64,000 bases of DNA from an uncultured Opitutales bacterium (GCA_934613645.1 CAKTTC010000003.1:62001-126000), one strand, 5' to 3'; counted from the stretch's first letter, positions 15,852-25,140 are shown. The notes: generated by a model from the sequence alone, not told the origin. A program made the numbers and translations.

Positions 15852-18800
15852 CTATTCGGCGGAGATTGAGAACAGCATTTCGTATGTTTGGCCGCTTAGC
15901 AGACGCGCGCTGTCAACGGGCGTTGTGCGCCACGACGTAATCCCGCCCATTCCCCTGTTTTTCGCGGAAATGTTGACGATTTTGAAGTTGCGCTCGGGCA
16001 GCTGCGCCGTGCTTCGCGCCTGTTCTATGTCTTCGGGCAGATACGGATACACGCCGAATTCGAAATTGTGGTTTTGCAGAGCCGTGAATTTCAGCTTGGG
16101 CAGTCCGCCGCCCGAAAGGTTCGCCCAGCGCACGCCGCAGACGTTCGACGTTTCCTGCGGGTCTACAAACTTGAAGAACATTTCGTCTACGCCGCGCTTG
16201 AATTTGCCGAGCCACGCCGAGCGGACTGTGTCTACATACGTTTCGCTCGGGCCAAGCCCATACCATTCGCGCGTGTCGAAGTTGTTGTTGACGGCAAACT
16301 GCAAGCCCGCGCGGAACACTTCGGTCGGGATTTTCGTCTGCCCGAGAGTGAAGTGCGCGTAGACGTCGATAGTGCCGTCGGGGTGGACAAAATACTCAAT
16401 CTGCGCGCTCAGTTGACATTCGACATTGTAGTAATGGCTAATAACCTTTATGCCGTCCGAAACCTCGTTCGCCGAAAAATGCGTGAGCTTTGAGCGGTCT
16501 GTGGCAACGCGCCAGCGGGCGAGCTTTTCGCCGAGCTTGAGCTTTGCGCCCCTGTCGTTGTTTGTGCGCGGACGCCAGAAGTTCATTTTCATCGGGCTTT
16601 TGATGAGGCGGACATCTTCGCCGAGCCCGAAAACCGACAACCAACCCGTGTTTTTGCGCGTGTAGTCGAAAAGCCAGCCCGTGGCTTTGTCGAATTTTAC
16701 GGAGAAGTTTTCGCTCGAAACGGTAATTGTTTTTCCGTCGTCTGAAAACTGCGGCGGCTCTTCATGCCTGCTTGCGGCTTCCCCGTGCGTGCCTACGTTA
16801 AGCGGTTTGCCGTCGCGTTCGGGAAGGAATTTTCCGCCGAGTTCGAACTGCTCCCAAGCGGTTTCCTCGCCGCGCTCGAAGCCGTAGGCGTCTTCGGCAA
16901 GCTTGAACGAAAGCCGCAGCGCGTATTCGCCCGACTTTTTGAAATCGACGCCCGACAAATTCGCGACTGCCTGCGATTTCCCCTGCGGCGGCGTGGGCGC
17001 GATGGGCAGACTGCCCGAGGCTATTTCCTCGCCGTTGCGCGTGAGTGTCCAGTCGGCTTTGAATTTCGACAAATCCACGAAAAAGTTTTCGTTGAAGATT
17101 TCGATTCTCGCAACGCCCTCTGAGAACCCGAGCAGTTTGGCGTGGATATTTTGGTGCGTCTTTTTGACGGAGGTCATTTCGGGCGATGGGCGCAGGTCGG
17201 GCGTTACAAGGCCGTCGCAGCAGCCCGCGTAGTCGGTCGGTCTGTCGCCGAAGTCGCCGCCCACGGCGAAGTATGTTTTGTCGGAGGGGATTTCCGCGAA
17301 CTTCGAAAAGTCGATGTCGCAAATTGCGTCGCCCTTTTCGAAGAAGCCCGACTCCAACGCAGTGTCCGCCACGCGCCAGCGCACGAGCGCGCCGTCGAAG
17401 ACCTTGTATTTTTCCTTGTCTTTCGCCGCCAGCACGAACGGGCTGTCGGATTGCAAAACAAATTCGGGGATTTCGCGTTCGGCGACTTTTTTGCCGTCAA
17501 TGTAAAGAACCATTTTGCCCTTACCCGCAACCGCCGCAATTTCCGCGGGCAGTTCGAATTTTTCCGCCGCTTGGGCTTTCAGTTTGTAGTTTTTTTCGTT
17601 CCGATTGTTGAAGACGGAGAACTCGAGCGTCTTGCGGCTGTTTGTAAATTTCAGCGAGAAAATGCCCGACTGTTCCGCTATTGTTTCCGTTTCGGCTTTC
17701 TCTATCGGAACGCGCTTTGAAACGCGGTTGTCGTTGTAGCCTACGCGCGTTGCGAAGCCGTCTTTTGCAAGCTTTACTGCGGCGGTAAATTGGCTGACGG
17801 GCTTTTCGAACAAACCGGGGGTCGCCACTACCGACGCCCTGAACATCGGCTTGTATGGCGAGACATAGTTGAATACCGCGATGTCGCGCGCGGGGTTTGC
17901 GGCGTCGGAAACTTTGATTGCGGGTTCGGCTTGGCGCAGAATGCCCTGGTCAATCCAGTCCCAGATGAAGCCGCCCTGATAGCGCGGCTCTTTGCGCACC
18001 AAGTCCCAATAGTCGCAAAGCGCGCCGCCTCCGTTGCCCTGCGCGTGCGAGTATTCGCAAAGGATTACCGTTTTCTGCTCTTCGGGCGGGAGATTGTCCT
18101 GCGAGCGCAAAAAGTCCTCAACCTGCTTGGGCGAAGAATACATTACCGAGAAGAAGTCTACCGACTTCATTTCGGCGTCGCGGTCGAAATGCAGCGGGCG
18201 CGAGCTGTCGCGCGAGCGTATCCAATTTGCGGCGTTCGCCATTGACGTTCCCATTTTCGATTCGTTGCCGAGCGACCAAATTACAATGCTCGGGTGGTTT
18301 TTGTCGCGCTCTACCATATTTTGGATTCTGCCGAGCATCGGAATGTGCCAGAATTTTTTGGGGTCGTTTAGAATGTTCGGCTTTTTGGAGATAACGCCGA
18401 GTTCGTCGTTGCCAAGCCCGTGGGCTTCAATGTTGGCTTCGTCCATGACATACATGCCGAGTTTGTCGCAGATGTCGTAGAGCGCGGTTATGTTGGGATA
18501 GTGCGAAGTGCGGACGGCGTTGATGTTGTATTTTTTCATCAGCTTGATGTCGGCGAGGGTGTCGGCAAAACTTACTGCCTGAGCCGTTTTGGCGGAGTGT
18601 TCGTGGCGGTTTGCGCCCTTTATCAAAACGGGTTTGCCGTTGACGAAAAACTTGCCGAGCTTCCTCTCGACTTTTCTGAAGCCGACGTTGAACGCGGCAA
18701 AACGCTTTTGCCCGCCCGCGTCGATTTCCACAAGCAGCCTGTAGAGATTGGGCGTTTCCGCCGACCACTGCATTGCGTTTTTCACGTCGGCGAATTTCAG

Positions 18801-19733
18801 CGCAAGCGTTTTTGTTTCGCCCTTTTTAACACTTCCGTTTGCGGCAACTGTTTCGAGCTTTTTGCCGTCGGGGGCGAACAGCGTTGCCGACACGTTTGCC
18901 CGACTGTCTTCGGCATAGTTTTTGAGCGAAACTTCAGTGGTGAGCGTGCCGTCGCGGTAGTCGTCGGAAAGGCTTGCGCGGTTGAACACGTCGGTTGCCG
19001 ACAGCTGCGGGCGCGCAAAAAGCGCGACGGGGCGGAATATCCCCGCGAACCGCCAGTAGTCTTGGTCTTCCAAATACGAGCCGTCGCTGTATTGGTAGAC
19101 TTCGGCGGCTACGGTGTTTTTGCCCGCTTTCACGAAGTCGGTGATGTCGAACGTTGCGGGCGTGCGGCTGTCTTCGGCATAGCCCACTTTTTTGCCGTTT
19201 ACCCAGATGTAGAATGCGCTTGCAACGCCGTCGAAACGTATGAACACGCGCTGGTTCGCCCAGTCTGCGGGAATTTCGAAGTCGCGCCTGTATGAGCCCA
19301 CGCCGTTGCGTTCGTTTTCGGGATAGTTCAAATACTCCGCGGGCGGCGTTCCCATAACTGTGGGCGGCTGTTCCCTGAACGGATAGATTATGTTGACGTA
19401 AAGCGGAGAGCCGTATCCGTGCATCTGCCAGTTTGCGGGCACGGGAATTTCGTCCCACTTGGAGACGTCGAATTCGGGCTTGAAGAAATCGAGCGGTCTC
19501 GATTTCGGGTTGCCGACGTAGTGGAACTTCCAGTTGCCGTCGAGCGAAATTTCGGTATCGGTTTGCGCGTCTTCAAGCGCGGCGCGCGCATTTTTGTGCA
19601 GCGACATTGTAGCCGACGGAAATTCTGTGTTCACGCGGAACACGGCTTCGTTCTGCCAGTCTTCCGCGGCATTTGCGCAAAACGCCGACAACGCCGTTGC
19701 AACTGCAACGGTTGAGAGTAAATTACCATTCAT
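15852..19733 (-). CDS. Secreted GH2 beta-galactosidase (LacZ-like)
   Basis: 1293 residues with an N-terminal signal peptide (TVAVATALSAFCANA). Order: sugar-binding jelly-roll (about 60-260, with LDGNWKFHYV and YRRDFEIP), Ig-like domain, TIM barrel (about 370-650), further beta domains and a C-terminal Bgal small-chain domain. Catalytic acid/base is Glu491 in WSLGNES; the nucleophile is Glu560 in ILCEYSHAQGN. RTSHYPN and GFIWDWIDQG are also classic LacZ motifs. It is about 270 residues longer than E. coli LacZ, the extra length lying between the barrel and the small-chain domain and in the signal peptide. It hydrolyses terminal beta-galactosides, probably from host or plant glycans in the periplasm or outside the cell. 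Confidence 0.95.
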   Translation of the reverse strand: MNGNLLSTVAVATALSAFCANAAEDWQNEAVFRVNTEFPSATMSLHKNARAALEDAQTDTEISLDGNWKFHYVGNPKSRPLDFFKPEFDVSKWDEIPVPANWQMHGYGSPLYVNIIYPFREQPPTVMGTPPAEYLNYPENERNGVGSYRRDFEIPADWANQRVFIRFDGVASAFYIWVNGKKVGYAEDSRTPATFDITDFVKAGKNTVAAEVYQYSDGSYLEDQDYWRFAGIFRPVALFARPQLSATDVFNRASLSDDYRDGTLTTEVSLKNYAEDSRANVSATLFAPDGKKLETVAANGSVKKGETKTLALKFADVKNAMQWSAETPNLYRLLVEIDAGGQKRFAAFNVGFRKVERKLGKFFVNGKPVLIKGANRHEHSAKTAQAVSFADTLADIKLMKKYNINAVRTSHYPNITALYDICDKLGMYVMDEANIEAHGLGNDELGVISKKPNILNDPKKFWHIPMLGRIQNMVERDKNHPSIVIWSLGNESKMGTSMANAANWIRSRDSSRPLHFDRDAEMKSVDFFSVMYSSPKQVEDFLRSQDNLPPEEQKTVILCEYSHAQGNGGGALCDYWDLVRKEPRYQGGFIWDWIDQGILRQAEPAIKVSDAANPARDIAVFNYVSPYKPMFRASVVATPGLFEKPVSQFTAAVKLAKDGFATRVGYNDNRVSKRVPIEKAETETIAEQSGIFSLKFTNSRKTLEFSVFNNRNEKNYKLKAQAAEKFELPAEIAAVAGKGKMVLYIDGKKVAEREIPEFVLQSDSPFVLAAKDKEKYKVFDGALVRWRVADTALESGFFEKGDAICDIDFSKFAEIPSDKTYFAVGGDFGDRPTDYAGCCDGLVTPDLRPSPEMTSVKKTHQNIHAKLLGFSEGVARIEIFNENFFVDLSKFKADWTLTRNGEEIASGSLPIAPTPPQGKSQAVANLSGVDFKKSGEYALRLSFKLAEDAYGFERGEETAWEQFELGGKFLPERDGKPLNVGTHGEAASRHEEPPQFSDDGKTITVSSENFSVKFDKATGWLFDYTRKNTGWLSVFGLGEDVRLIKSPMKMNFWRPRTNNDRGAKLKLGEKLARWRVATDRSKLTHFSANEVSDGIKVISHYYNVECQLSAQIEYFVHPDGTIDVYAHFTLGQTKIPTEVFRAGLQFAVNNNFDTREWYGLGPSETYVDTVRSAWLGKFKRGVDEMFFKFVDPQETSNVCGVRWANLSGGGLPKLKFTALQNHNFEFGVYPYLPEDIEQARSTAQLPERNFKIVNISAKNRGMGGITSWRTTPVDSARLLSGQTYEMLFSISAE

Positions 19734-19832
19734 ACGCGGACATGGTATTGTTTGGGGCGCGTTTTTTCAAGGGATTTTTTTTAATATCCCGCGTTTTTTT
19801 CCGAATGCAATACTTGTAAGAGAAAGGTTTTT

Positions 19833-20189
19833 ATGGAGAACTTCGAAAAGGGAAAAATACTGGACATTGCAGGTTCGGTTTCATACGAATCTGCGGGAGT
19901 TGTAAGCAAGCAGATTCTCAAAAACGCGGCGGGAAACATAACCGTGTTTTCGTTCGCAAAGGGGCAGGGGCTGAGCACCCACAGCGCGCCGTTCGACGCG
20001 CTCGTTCAGGTGCTTGACGGCGAGGCCGAAATACTCATTGGCGGCGTTCCGCGCAGGCTCAAAAGCGGCGATTTCATCATACTTCCCGCGAACGTCCCGC
20101 ATTCTGTCTTTGCGGTGGACAGCTTCAAGATGCTGCTTACGATGATTTACGCGGCCGAGTCGCCCTCCAAAATGTGCCGCTGCTCGTAG
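19833..20189 (+). CDS. Small cupin-domain protein
   Basis: 118 residues making a single cupin barrel: STHSAPFDALVQVLDGEAEILIGG is cupin motif 1 with His in place, and GDFIILPANVPHSVFAV is motif 2 with its Pro-His. A metal site with His residues is plausible. Such stand-alone cupins can bind small ligands or act as isomerases; no function can be assigned. RBS AGAAAGG lies seven bases upstream of ATG 19833. The C-terminus ends in Cys-Arg-Cys-Ser, unusual for the family. The gene is divergent from the GH2 gene. Confidence 0.85.
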   Translation: MENFEKGKILDIAGSVSYESAGVVSKQILKNAAGNITVFSFAKGQGLSTHSAPFDALVQVLDGEAEILIGGVPRRLKSGDFIILPANVPHSVFAVDSFKMLLTMIYAAESPSKMCRCS

Positions 20190-20229
20190 TTGCGCGGGTG
20201 TTTTGCGCGCACTTTTGCGGGCGTAAAAG

Positions 20230-21621
20230 CTATTGCGGCGCGAGAATGTGGTATGAAATGGTGCGCCCCTTGAGAACTTGAACGAGGGTCTTTACGGGGC
20301 TTTTTTCGTATTTTTCATACTCCTTCTCCACGTCGGAAAACGAGCCGATTGTGGTGTTGCCGATTTTCAGCAGAATGTCGCCCTCCTCCACGCCCGCAAT
20401 GTCGAACGGGAATGCGCGCCTGACGCTCGAGACCATCATGGGGCTTTGTGCGGTGATTTTCTTTTCGCGCCTGAGTGCTTTCGTGATTTCGCGCAGCCCT
20501 ACGCCCCACTTTTCGAGCGCGTATTCGCGCCCGACGCGGCTTTCGAGCGTTTCCGTTTTTACAGAAACCGATTTCATTTCGCCGTTGCGCAGAATTTCGA
20601 ACGCGACGTTTTCGCCCACTTTCATTCGGGCTATTTTGTTCATGATTGCGGGCAGCTGTTCGGGATAGCGGCCGTCAATCGGCTCTCCGTTTATTTTAAC
20701 GATAATGTCTCCCGCGAAAATTCCCGCAACCGCGGCGGGCGAGCCCACATCGACATTCCCCACAAGCGCGCCGCGCGCGTTTTCGGCGTCGGTATCGCCG
20801 TTTGGCAGAAGCCCTATTCCCGTGTAGGCGCGCTCCACTTTGCCCTCTTTTAAAATGCGCCCTATAACCTCTTTTGCGACGTTCGAAGGCACTGCGAAAG
20901 ACAGGTTGTTCGACTCAAGCACGGTGCGCGTGTTTATCCCCACTACAGTTCCGTCGGGCAGCGAGAGCGGGCCGCCGCTGTTGCCGGGGTTGATTGCGGC
21001 GTCGGTCTGAAGCCAAGTGTTGAATTGCCCCGTTTCGTAGCCGCGCTCGGTAAGCTCCCCCGCGAAGTAGCGTTTTGTGTTAGAAATTATTCCGCGCGTT
21101 ACGGTTCTTGCGAAGCCGTGCGGCGTGCCCACTGCGTAGACTTCCACCGCGCTTTTGAGCTTGTCGGAGTCGCCGAAGCGGGAGAATTTGAAGTGCAGGT
21201 TGCGCCGTTTGATTTCCTCGGTGTCGATTTTCACAACCGCCAAGTCCGTCCAGTGGTCCCAGCCCACAAAGCGGGCTTTTACGCGTTCGAGCGAAGGCAG
21301 AATCACTTCGATTTTTTCGGCGGACGGATTTACAACGTGGGCGTTCGTGGCAACAAGCCCGTCGGGCGAAATAATCACGCCCGAACCGAGGCTGCGCACA
21401 AGGTCTTTTTGCCCGTTCGCCGCCGCCGACTCCCAAACGTCGATTTTCACAACGCTGTCGAGCAGGTTTTCGAAGCCTGCGCCGAGCGAACCCGAACCGA
21501 GCGAATTTGCACCCGCGCCGCCTGTTGAGGCTTCGTCCCGTTCGGCGCAGCCGCAACCGCCCGCGCAACCCGAGAGAACCGCGCCGAGCGCGCACATCAA
21601 AAAAGCCGCAGTCCTAAACAT
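20230..21621 (-). CDS. HtrA/Deg-type serine protease with two PDZ domains, predicted lipoprotein
   Basis: 463 residues. N-terminus MFRTAAFLMCALGAVLSGC is a lipoprotein signal (Cys19). The trypsin-like domain carries the triad His95 (TNAHVV), Asp126 (TDLAVV) and Ser215 (NPGNSGGPL). Two PDZ domains follow (about 265-350, with IFAGDIIVKINGEPI, and about 380-455, with GVEEGDILLKIGN). Proteins of this layout degrade or hold misfolded proteins in the envelope. The start codon region overlaps the end of queF by eight bases. Lipid anchoring is less common than soluble periplasmic DegP/DegQ. Confidence 0.93.
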   Translation of the reverse strand: MFRTAAFLMCALGAVLSGCAGGCGCAERDEASTGGAGANSLGSGSLGAGFENLLDSVVKIDVWESAAANGQKDLVRSLGSGVIISPDGLVATNAHVVNPSAEKIEVILPSLERVKARFVGWDHWTDLAVVKIDTEEIKRRNLHFKFSRFGDSDKLKSAVEVYAVGTPHGFARTVTRGIISNTKRYFAGELTERGYETGQFNTWLQTDAAINPGNSGGPLSLPDGTVVGINTRTVLESNNLSFAVPSNVAKEVIGRILKEGKVERAYTGIGLLPNGDTDAENARGALVGNVDVGSPAAVAGIFAGDIIVKINGEPIDGRYPEQLPAIMNKIARMKVGENVAFEILRNGEMKSVSVKTETLESRVGREYALEKWGVGLREITKALRREKKITAQSPMMVSSVRRAFPFDIAGVEEGDILLKIGNTTIGSFSDVEKEYEKYEKSPVKTLVQVLKGRTISYHILAPQ

Positions 21622-22039
21622 CGTCGGGACGTTTTCCGCTTTGGGCTATAACTTTTATGCCTATGCCGCCCCTTATGTTGAAGTCGCCCTCAACCTTGCA
21701 CCAGACGGGCTTGAGCGCGTCGGTGAGATCCTGCAGAATCACGTTTGTGAGGTGCTCGTGGAAGCACCCCTCGTTGCGGAACGACCACAAATAAAGCTTC
21801 AGCGACTTGCTTTCCACTATTCTTTCGGCGGGCACATACGAAATCTTTATCTTCGCGAAATCGGGCTGCCCCGTGGCGGGGCACAGACACGTAAATTCGT
21901 CGGTGAAAAGCTCCACCAAGTAGTGGTTTTTTGTTTTGCTCGGGAACGTCTCCAGTTTTTTGGAGGGTTTTGCTTTGGTTTTGCGCCCCGCGCCCAAAAG
22001 CGTCAGAGCCGATAAATCTTTTTTCTGCGTTTTTTTCAT
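21614..22039 (-). CDS. queF: NADPH-dependent preQ0 reductase QueF
   Basis: 141 residues of the short (Bacillus-type) QueF. Catalytic Cys53 lies in FTCLCPATGQPDF with Asp60; ESKSLKLYLWSFRN is the QueF NADPH/T-fold signature and GCFHEHLTN carries the conserved His-Glu. The enzyme reduces 7-cyano-7-deazaguanine to preQ1 in queuosine biosynthesis. ATG 22039 is chosen over a TTG twelve bases further upstream that would overlap the gene before. Other queuosine genes are not in the window. Confidence 0.95.
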   Translation of the reverse strand: MKKTQKKDLSALTLLGAGRKTKAKPSKKLETFPSKTKNHYLVELFTDEFTCLCPATGQPDFAKIKISYVPAERIVESKSLKLYLWSFRNEGCFHEHLTNVILQDLTDALKPVWCKVEGDFNIRGGIGIKVIAQSGKRPDDV

Positions 22040-22040
22040 T

Positions 22041-23021
22041 TTAAAATTCAATCATCACTTTGCCGTTGCGCGAATTTTCGCAGGCGCGCGCCAGTGCCCG
22101 CGAGATGTCCTCCACCTTGAAGCGCGAGTCCACTGGGGCTTTGAGCGTTCCGTTTGCAATCAGCGCGAATACCTTTTCGAAAACGGCGTCAACCTCCGCT
22201 TTGGGGGCGGTGCGGCGGAATTTGTCCCACCAGAAGCCGCGCAGGCGCAGGTCGTTGAAGATTAGGAAGCGCGTGGGGAAGCGGATTGGCTCCGAGGTCA
22301 TCGCGCCAATCGTTACGATTGTCGCAGAGTTCCCCGCCGCCTTAATCATGTTCGAGACGCTTTCGCCGCCGATTTGATTAAGCCCCAGAAGTATTTTGCC
22401 GTCGGTGAGCGTCTTGATTTTCTTTGCGTCGAATTCCCTTTCGTCAACGACAACGTCCGCGCCGATTTTCTCGAGAGCCGCCTTTTTTGCGGCGGCGTTG
22501 CGCAGCATATTCACGGTTTTTATCCCGCGCGCGGCGCACATCTGAATGAGGAAGTAGCCCAGCGCGCTGCCCGCGCCGTTTTGGATAATCCAGTCTCCCG
22601 CTTTAAGTTCGGCGAATTTCTCCAAGAAGCACAGGGCGGTGGGCGGGTTGATGAACGCCATTGCAAGCGCGTCCAAGTCAAGCCCGTCGGGCACGCGCAT
22701 CAGGGCGGCTGAATCCGCAACCTGATACTGCTGCCACGTTCCGAGTTCCGACGAAAGCGCGACTTTGTCGCCCACTTTCAGCACCGCGCCCGCCGCCGCA
22801 TCGACGACTTCGCCCACGCCCTCGCGCCCCGCTATCGCGGGCAGCTGCTTGAGCGTTCCGTATGAGCCGCCAATCATTCCCAAATCCGACGGATTGATTG
22901 ATGCTCTGAGGAGCTTTACAAGAACCTGCCCCTCCTTGAGGGCGGGAACTTCGAGCGTTTCGGCGGCGACGACTTCCGTCGGCTTGCCGTATTGTCTGTA
23001 GACGGCGGCTGTGTTTTTCAT
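22041..23021 (-). CDS. MDR-family NADPH oxidoreductase resembling 2-enoyl thioester reductase
   Basis: 326 residues of the zinc-independent medium-chain dehydrogenase/reductase family. The catalytic-domain segment INPSDLGMIGGSYG and the cofactor loop IQNGAGSALGYFLIQMC match mitochondrial-type trans-2-enoyl reductases (MECR/ETR) better than general quinone reductases. It would reduce enoyl-CoA or enoyl-ACP with NADPH; a quinone-reductase role is the alternative. Its stop is one base away from the queF start, so both genes are probably co-transcribed with the HtrA protease gene. Confidence 0.85.
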   Translation of the reverse strand: MKNTAAVYRQYGKPTEVVAAETLEVPALKEGQVLVKLLRASINPSDLGMIGGSYGTLKQLPAIAGREGVGEVVDAAAGAVLKVGDKVALSSELGTWQQYQVADSAALMRVPDGLDLDALAMAFINPPTALCFLEKFAELKAGDWIIQNGAGSALGYFLIQMCAARGIKTVNMLRNAAAKKAALEKIGADVVVDEREFDAKKIKTLTDGKILLGLNQIGGESVSNMIKAAGNSATIVTIGAMTSEPIRFPTRFLIFNDLRLRGFWWDKFRRTAPKAEVDAVFEKVFALIANGTLKAPVDSRFKVEDISRALARACENSRNGKVMIEF

Positions 23022-23045
23022 TTTGTCGCTATCGGAAAATTTTGT

Positions 23046-23867
23046 CTATTCGGAGGATTTTTTTTCGAGATTTTTCGAAAATGCCGCGTCGATTTCCGCG
23101 ATGGTTGCGGGCTTCTTTTCGGCTTCAATCTGCGCCTGCGTGGGCTTTGCGTTTTTGGGCGCGCCGCTTTTTTCAAGCTTCTGCTTCGCCTTTATTTCCG
23201 CGTTGCGCTGCTGGATTTGCGCCGTTTTTTGCTCCTGCAGTTGGCGTTCCTTCACCTTTTGCTCTCTGGCGGCAAGCTCGCTTTCCGTCACCGAAGACGA
23301 CGTGAAAATGTCGAGAATCGGGACGGAGGGTTCGGGGTATTTTTCGGGCGGGAAGAATTCCAACGCCCAGACAATTTGGTCTTTTATTGCGGCAGTGGTG
23401 GCTGATTCGGGGTCGATTTCCATCGGAGAGAACCCCCTCCAGCCCCAGCGCGAATCGCCCTTGCGCAACGCCTGAATTTCGAGCGTTGCGTAGTAGCTGA
23501 TTTCGCCCGAGCGCGCGAACGCCGCGCCGCTTTCCTGAAGGGGCTTTATTGTGAGCGATTCGTTGAGCTTGTCGGAGTCGCGTATGGCCGCGCTCCAGAC
23601 GGGGACGAACACGATTTCCGCCTCTTCCTTGGCGGCTTGGACGAAGCCCTTCGCCTTGAGGTTCGCCGCAATTTCGTCGACTACCGTTTTGTTTATGGAG
23701 GCTTCGTTGCGGTATTTGCGGAATATTTCCGCGCCGTTTTGCGGGGCTTCTACATAGAACGTTTTAAGCCCTTCAAAGCTGACGCCTTCGCGTTTGATTT
23801 GCGGGGCGACGCACGAGCACAAAAGCGACGCAACCGCCGCACACAAAAGAATGAATGATTTTTTCAT
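23046..23867 (-). CDS. Lipoprotein, possibly DUF4136-like, with charged C-terminal coiled coil
   Basis: 273 residues. MKKSFILLCAAVASLLCSC is a lipoprotein signal. The middle (GLKTFYVEAPQNG, NLKAKGFVQAAKEEAEIVFVPVW) resembles the DUF4136 pattern of envelope lipoproteins. Residues about 190-260 are rich in Glu, Lys and Gln (ESELAAREQKVKERQLQEQK) and probably form a coiled coil. The function is unknown. It ends 24 bases before the start of the MDR gene on the same strand. Confidence 0.7.
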   Translation of the reverse strand: MKKSFILLCAAVASLLCSCVAPQIKREGVSFEGLKTFYVEAPQNGAEIFRKYRNEASINKTVVDEIAANLKAKGFVQAAKEEAEIVFVPVWSAAIRDSDKLNESLTIKPLQESGAAFARSGEISYYATLEIQALRKGDSRWGWRGFSPMEIDPESATTAAIKDQIVWALEFFPPEKYPEPSVPILDIFTSSSVTESELAAREQKVKERQLQEQKTAQIQQRNAEIKAKQKLEKSGAPKNAKPTQAQIEAEKKPATIAEIDAAFSKNLEKKSSE

Positions 23868-24258
23868 GCCATAAACAATGGTGCGGCGTGCGTTTTTTTC
23901 AACAATTTTTTCTGCGCGCCAATTTGCTCGGCAAAGCGGGCGGACAGACTGCGTGCGGGCGGCGGCGCAAAAACGGGGGACGGCTTCGGTGGAGGCGGCA
24001 CGGCGCGAGGGCTGCGCGGCGTGCATGGCTTGACTGAATCGTGGAGCGGCGCGAGGGCGGTGCAGTAGACGGCGTGCGGGCGGCGCGGTGGGGCAGTCGC
24101 GAGGACGGCGTGTGGCGTGGCACGGGGGTAAGCGTGTGGTGCGGTAGAGCAGGCGTGGCGGCTGACTTGTGCCGAGGTTCGGCGTTTTTCGGGCGGTGCG
24201 CATTTCTCCCGATTCGGCTGCGGAAAGTTTGTTCGCTCGGGCGCAGGAATTTTTATGA
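23868..24258. other. Gene-free G-rich intergenic tract
   Basis: About 390 bases without a convincing gene on either strand. From about 23935 to 24200 the plus strand is strongly G-rich with many GGCG, GGGC and GTG steps and few T-runs. I see no tRNA, RNase P, tmRNA or SRP motif. Short open frames exist but lack RBS and family resemblance. Confidence 0.6.
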
Positions 24259-24288
24259 TTGAAAAAAAAGCCGTTAATATCGTATATT
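24259..24288 (+). promoter_or_regulatory. Putative sigma-70 promoter of cysE
   Basis: TTGAAA (24259-24264) and TATATT (24283-24288) are 18 bases apart. The ATG at 24295 lies where transcription should start, so the mRNA would be leaderless or nearly so. An AGGAA at 24245 would instead serve a 15-codon frame starting at ATG 24255. Confidence 0.45.
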
Positions 24289-24294
24289 GCGGAT

Positions 24295-25083
24295 ATGTTT
24301 AATTCAACGGAAGTCGAAAACGTTTGGAAATCGGTGTCGGAAGAGGTGCGTGCCGCGCGCGAGTCCGACCCCGTTATGGCGGGACTGCTTGACGAGGTTT
24401 TTTCCGAGAGCGAAGGCCTTTTCGATTCCGTATGCAGAAGAATAGCGGGCAAGTTGGAGTCGCGCACAAAACGCGCATTGGGGCTTTTGGGCACTTTCAA
24501 AGAGGCGTTCGAAGCCGACGAGTCAATCTGCCGCAACGTCTTGCGCGACATCGTTGCCGTTCGCGAGCGCGACCCCGCCGCGCGCTTTTACATAGCCCCG
24601 ATTCTCTATTTCAAAGGCTTCCACGCCATTACAACCCACCGCGTTTCGCACTGGCTTTGGAACAACGGAAAGATTCATTCCGCATACTATCTGCAAAGCC
24701 TGATGAGCGAAGTTTTCGCCGTAGACATACACCCTGCGGCGCGTTTCGGCGGCGGAATTTTGCTCGACCACGCAACGTCTTTTGTTGCGGGCGAAACAAG
24801 CGTTGTTGAAGACAATGTTTCCATTTTGCACGAGGTAACTCTCGGCGGCACGGGCAACGAAGTGGGCGACCGCCACCCGAAAGTGAAGTCGGGCGTGCTC
24901 ATCGGGGCGGGCGCGAAACTGATTGGGAACATAACAATAGGTCGTTGCGCCAAAATCGGCGCGGGAAGTGTGGTTCTTTCCGACGTTCCCGCCCATACGA
25001 CTGTTGCGGGCGTCCCTGCGCGGGTTGTAGCCGTTTCGACGGAATCTGAACCCGCAATTTGCATGAACCAAAAACTCCAGTAG
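24295..25083 (+). CDS. cysE: Serine O-acetyltransferase
   Basis: 262 residues. The N-terminal helical domain (VWKSVSEEVRAARESDPVM) and the left-handed beta-helix with hexapeptide repeats (VDIHPAARFGGGILLDHATS, VSILHEVTLGGTG, KIGAGSVVLSDVPA) are those of CysE. Asp-His residues in the DIHPAA and DHAT motifs form the active site; the family's GVPAR tail is present. The enzyme makes O-acetylserine, the precursor of cysteine. ATG 24295 is chosen because a TTG 36 bases upstream lies inside the likely promoter. Confidence 0.95.
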   Translation: MFNSTEVENVWKSVSEEVRAARESDPVMAGLLDEVFSESEGLFDSVCRRIAGKLESRTKRALGLLGTFKEAFEADESICRNVLRDIVAVRERDPAARFYIAPILYFKGFHAITTHRVSHWLWNNGKIHSAYYLQSLMSEVFAVDIHPAARFGGGILLDHATSFVAGETSVVEDNVSILHEVTLGGTGNEVGDRHPKVKSGVLIGAGAKLIGNITIGRCAKIGAGSVVLSDVPAHTTVAGVPARVVAVSTESEPAICMNQKLQ

Positions 25084-25114
25084 CTGTTTTTGCGCGGAGA
25101 TTTTTTTGATGAAG

Positions 25115-25140
25115 CGCACTCGGCAGGGTGCGTTTTTTTT
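25115..25140 (+). terminator. Rho-independent terminator of cysE
   Basis: CGCACTC (25115-25121), loop GGCA, GGGTGCG (25126-25132), then eight T. One G-T pair in the stem. Confidence 0.8.

Noticed and set aside
23868..24258. Possible housekeeping ncRNA (RNase P, tmRNA, SRP) in the G-rich gap
   Set aside because: None of the conserved core motifs of these RNAs could be found on either strand.
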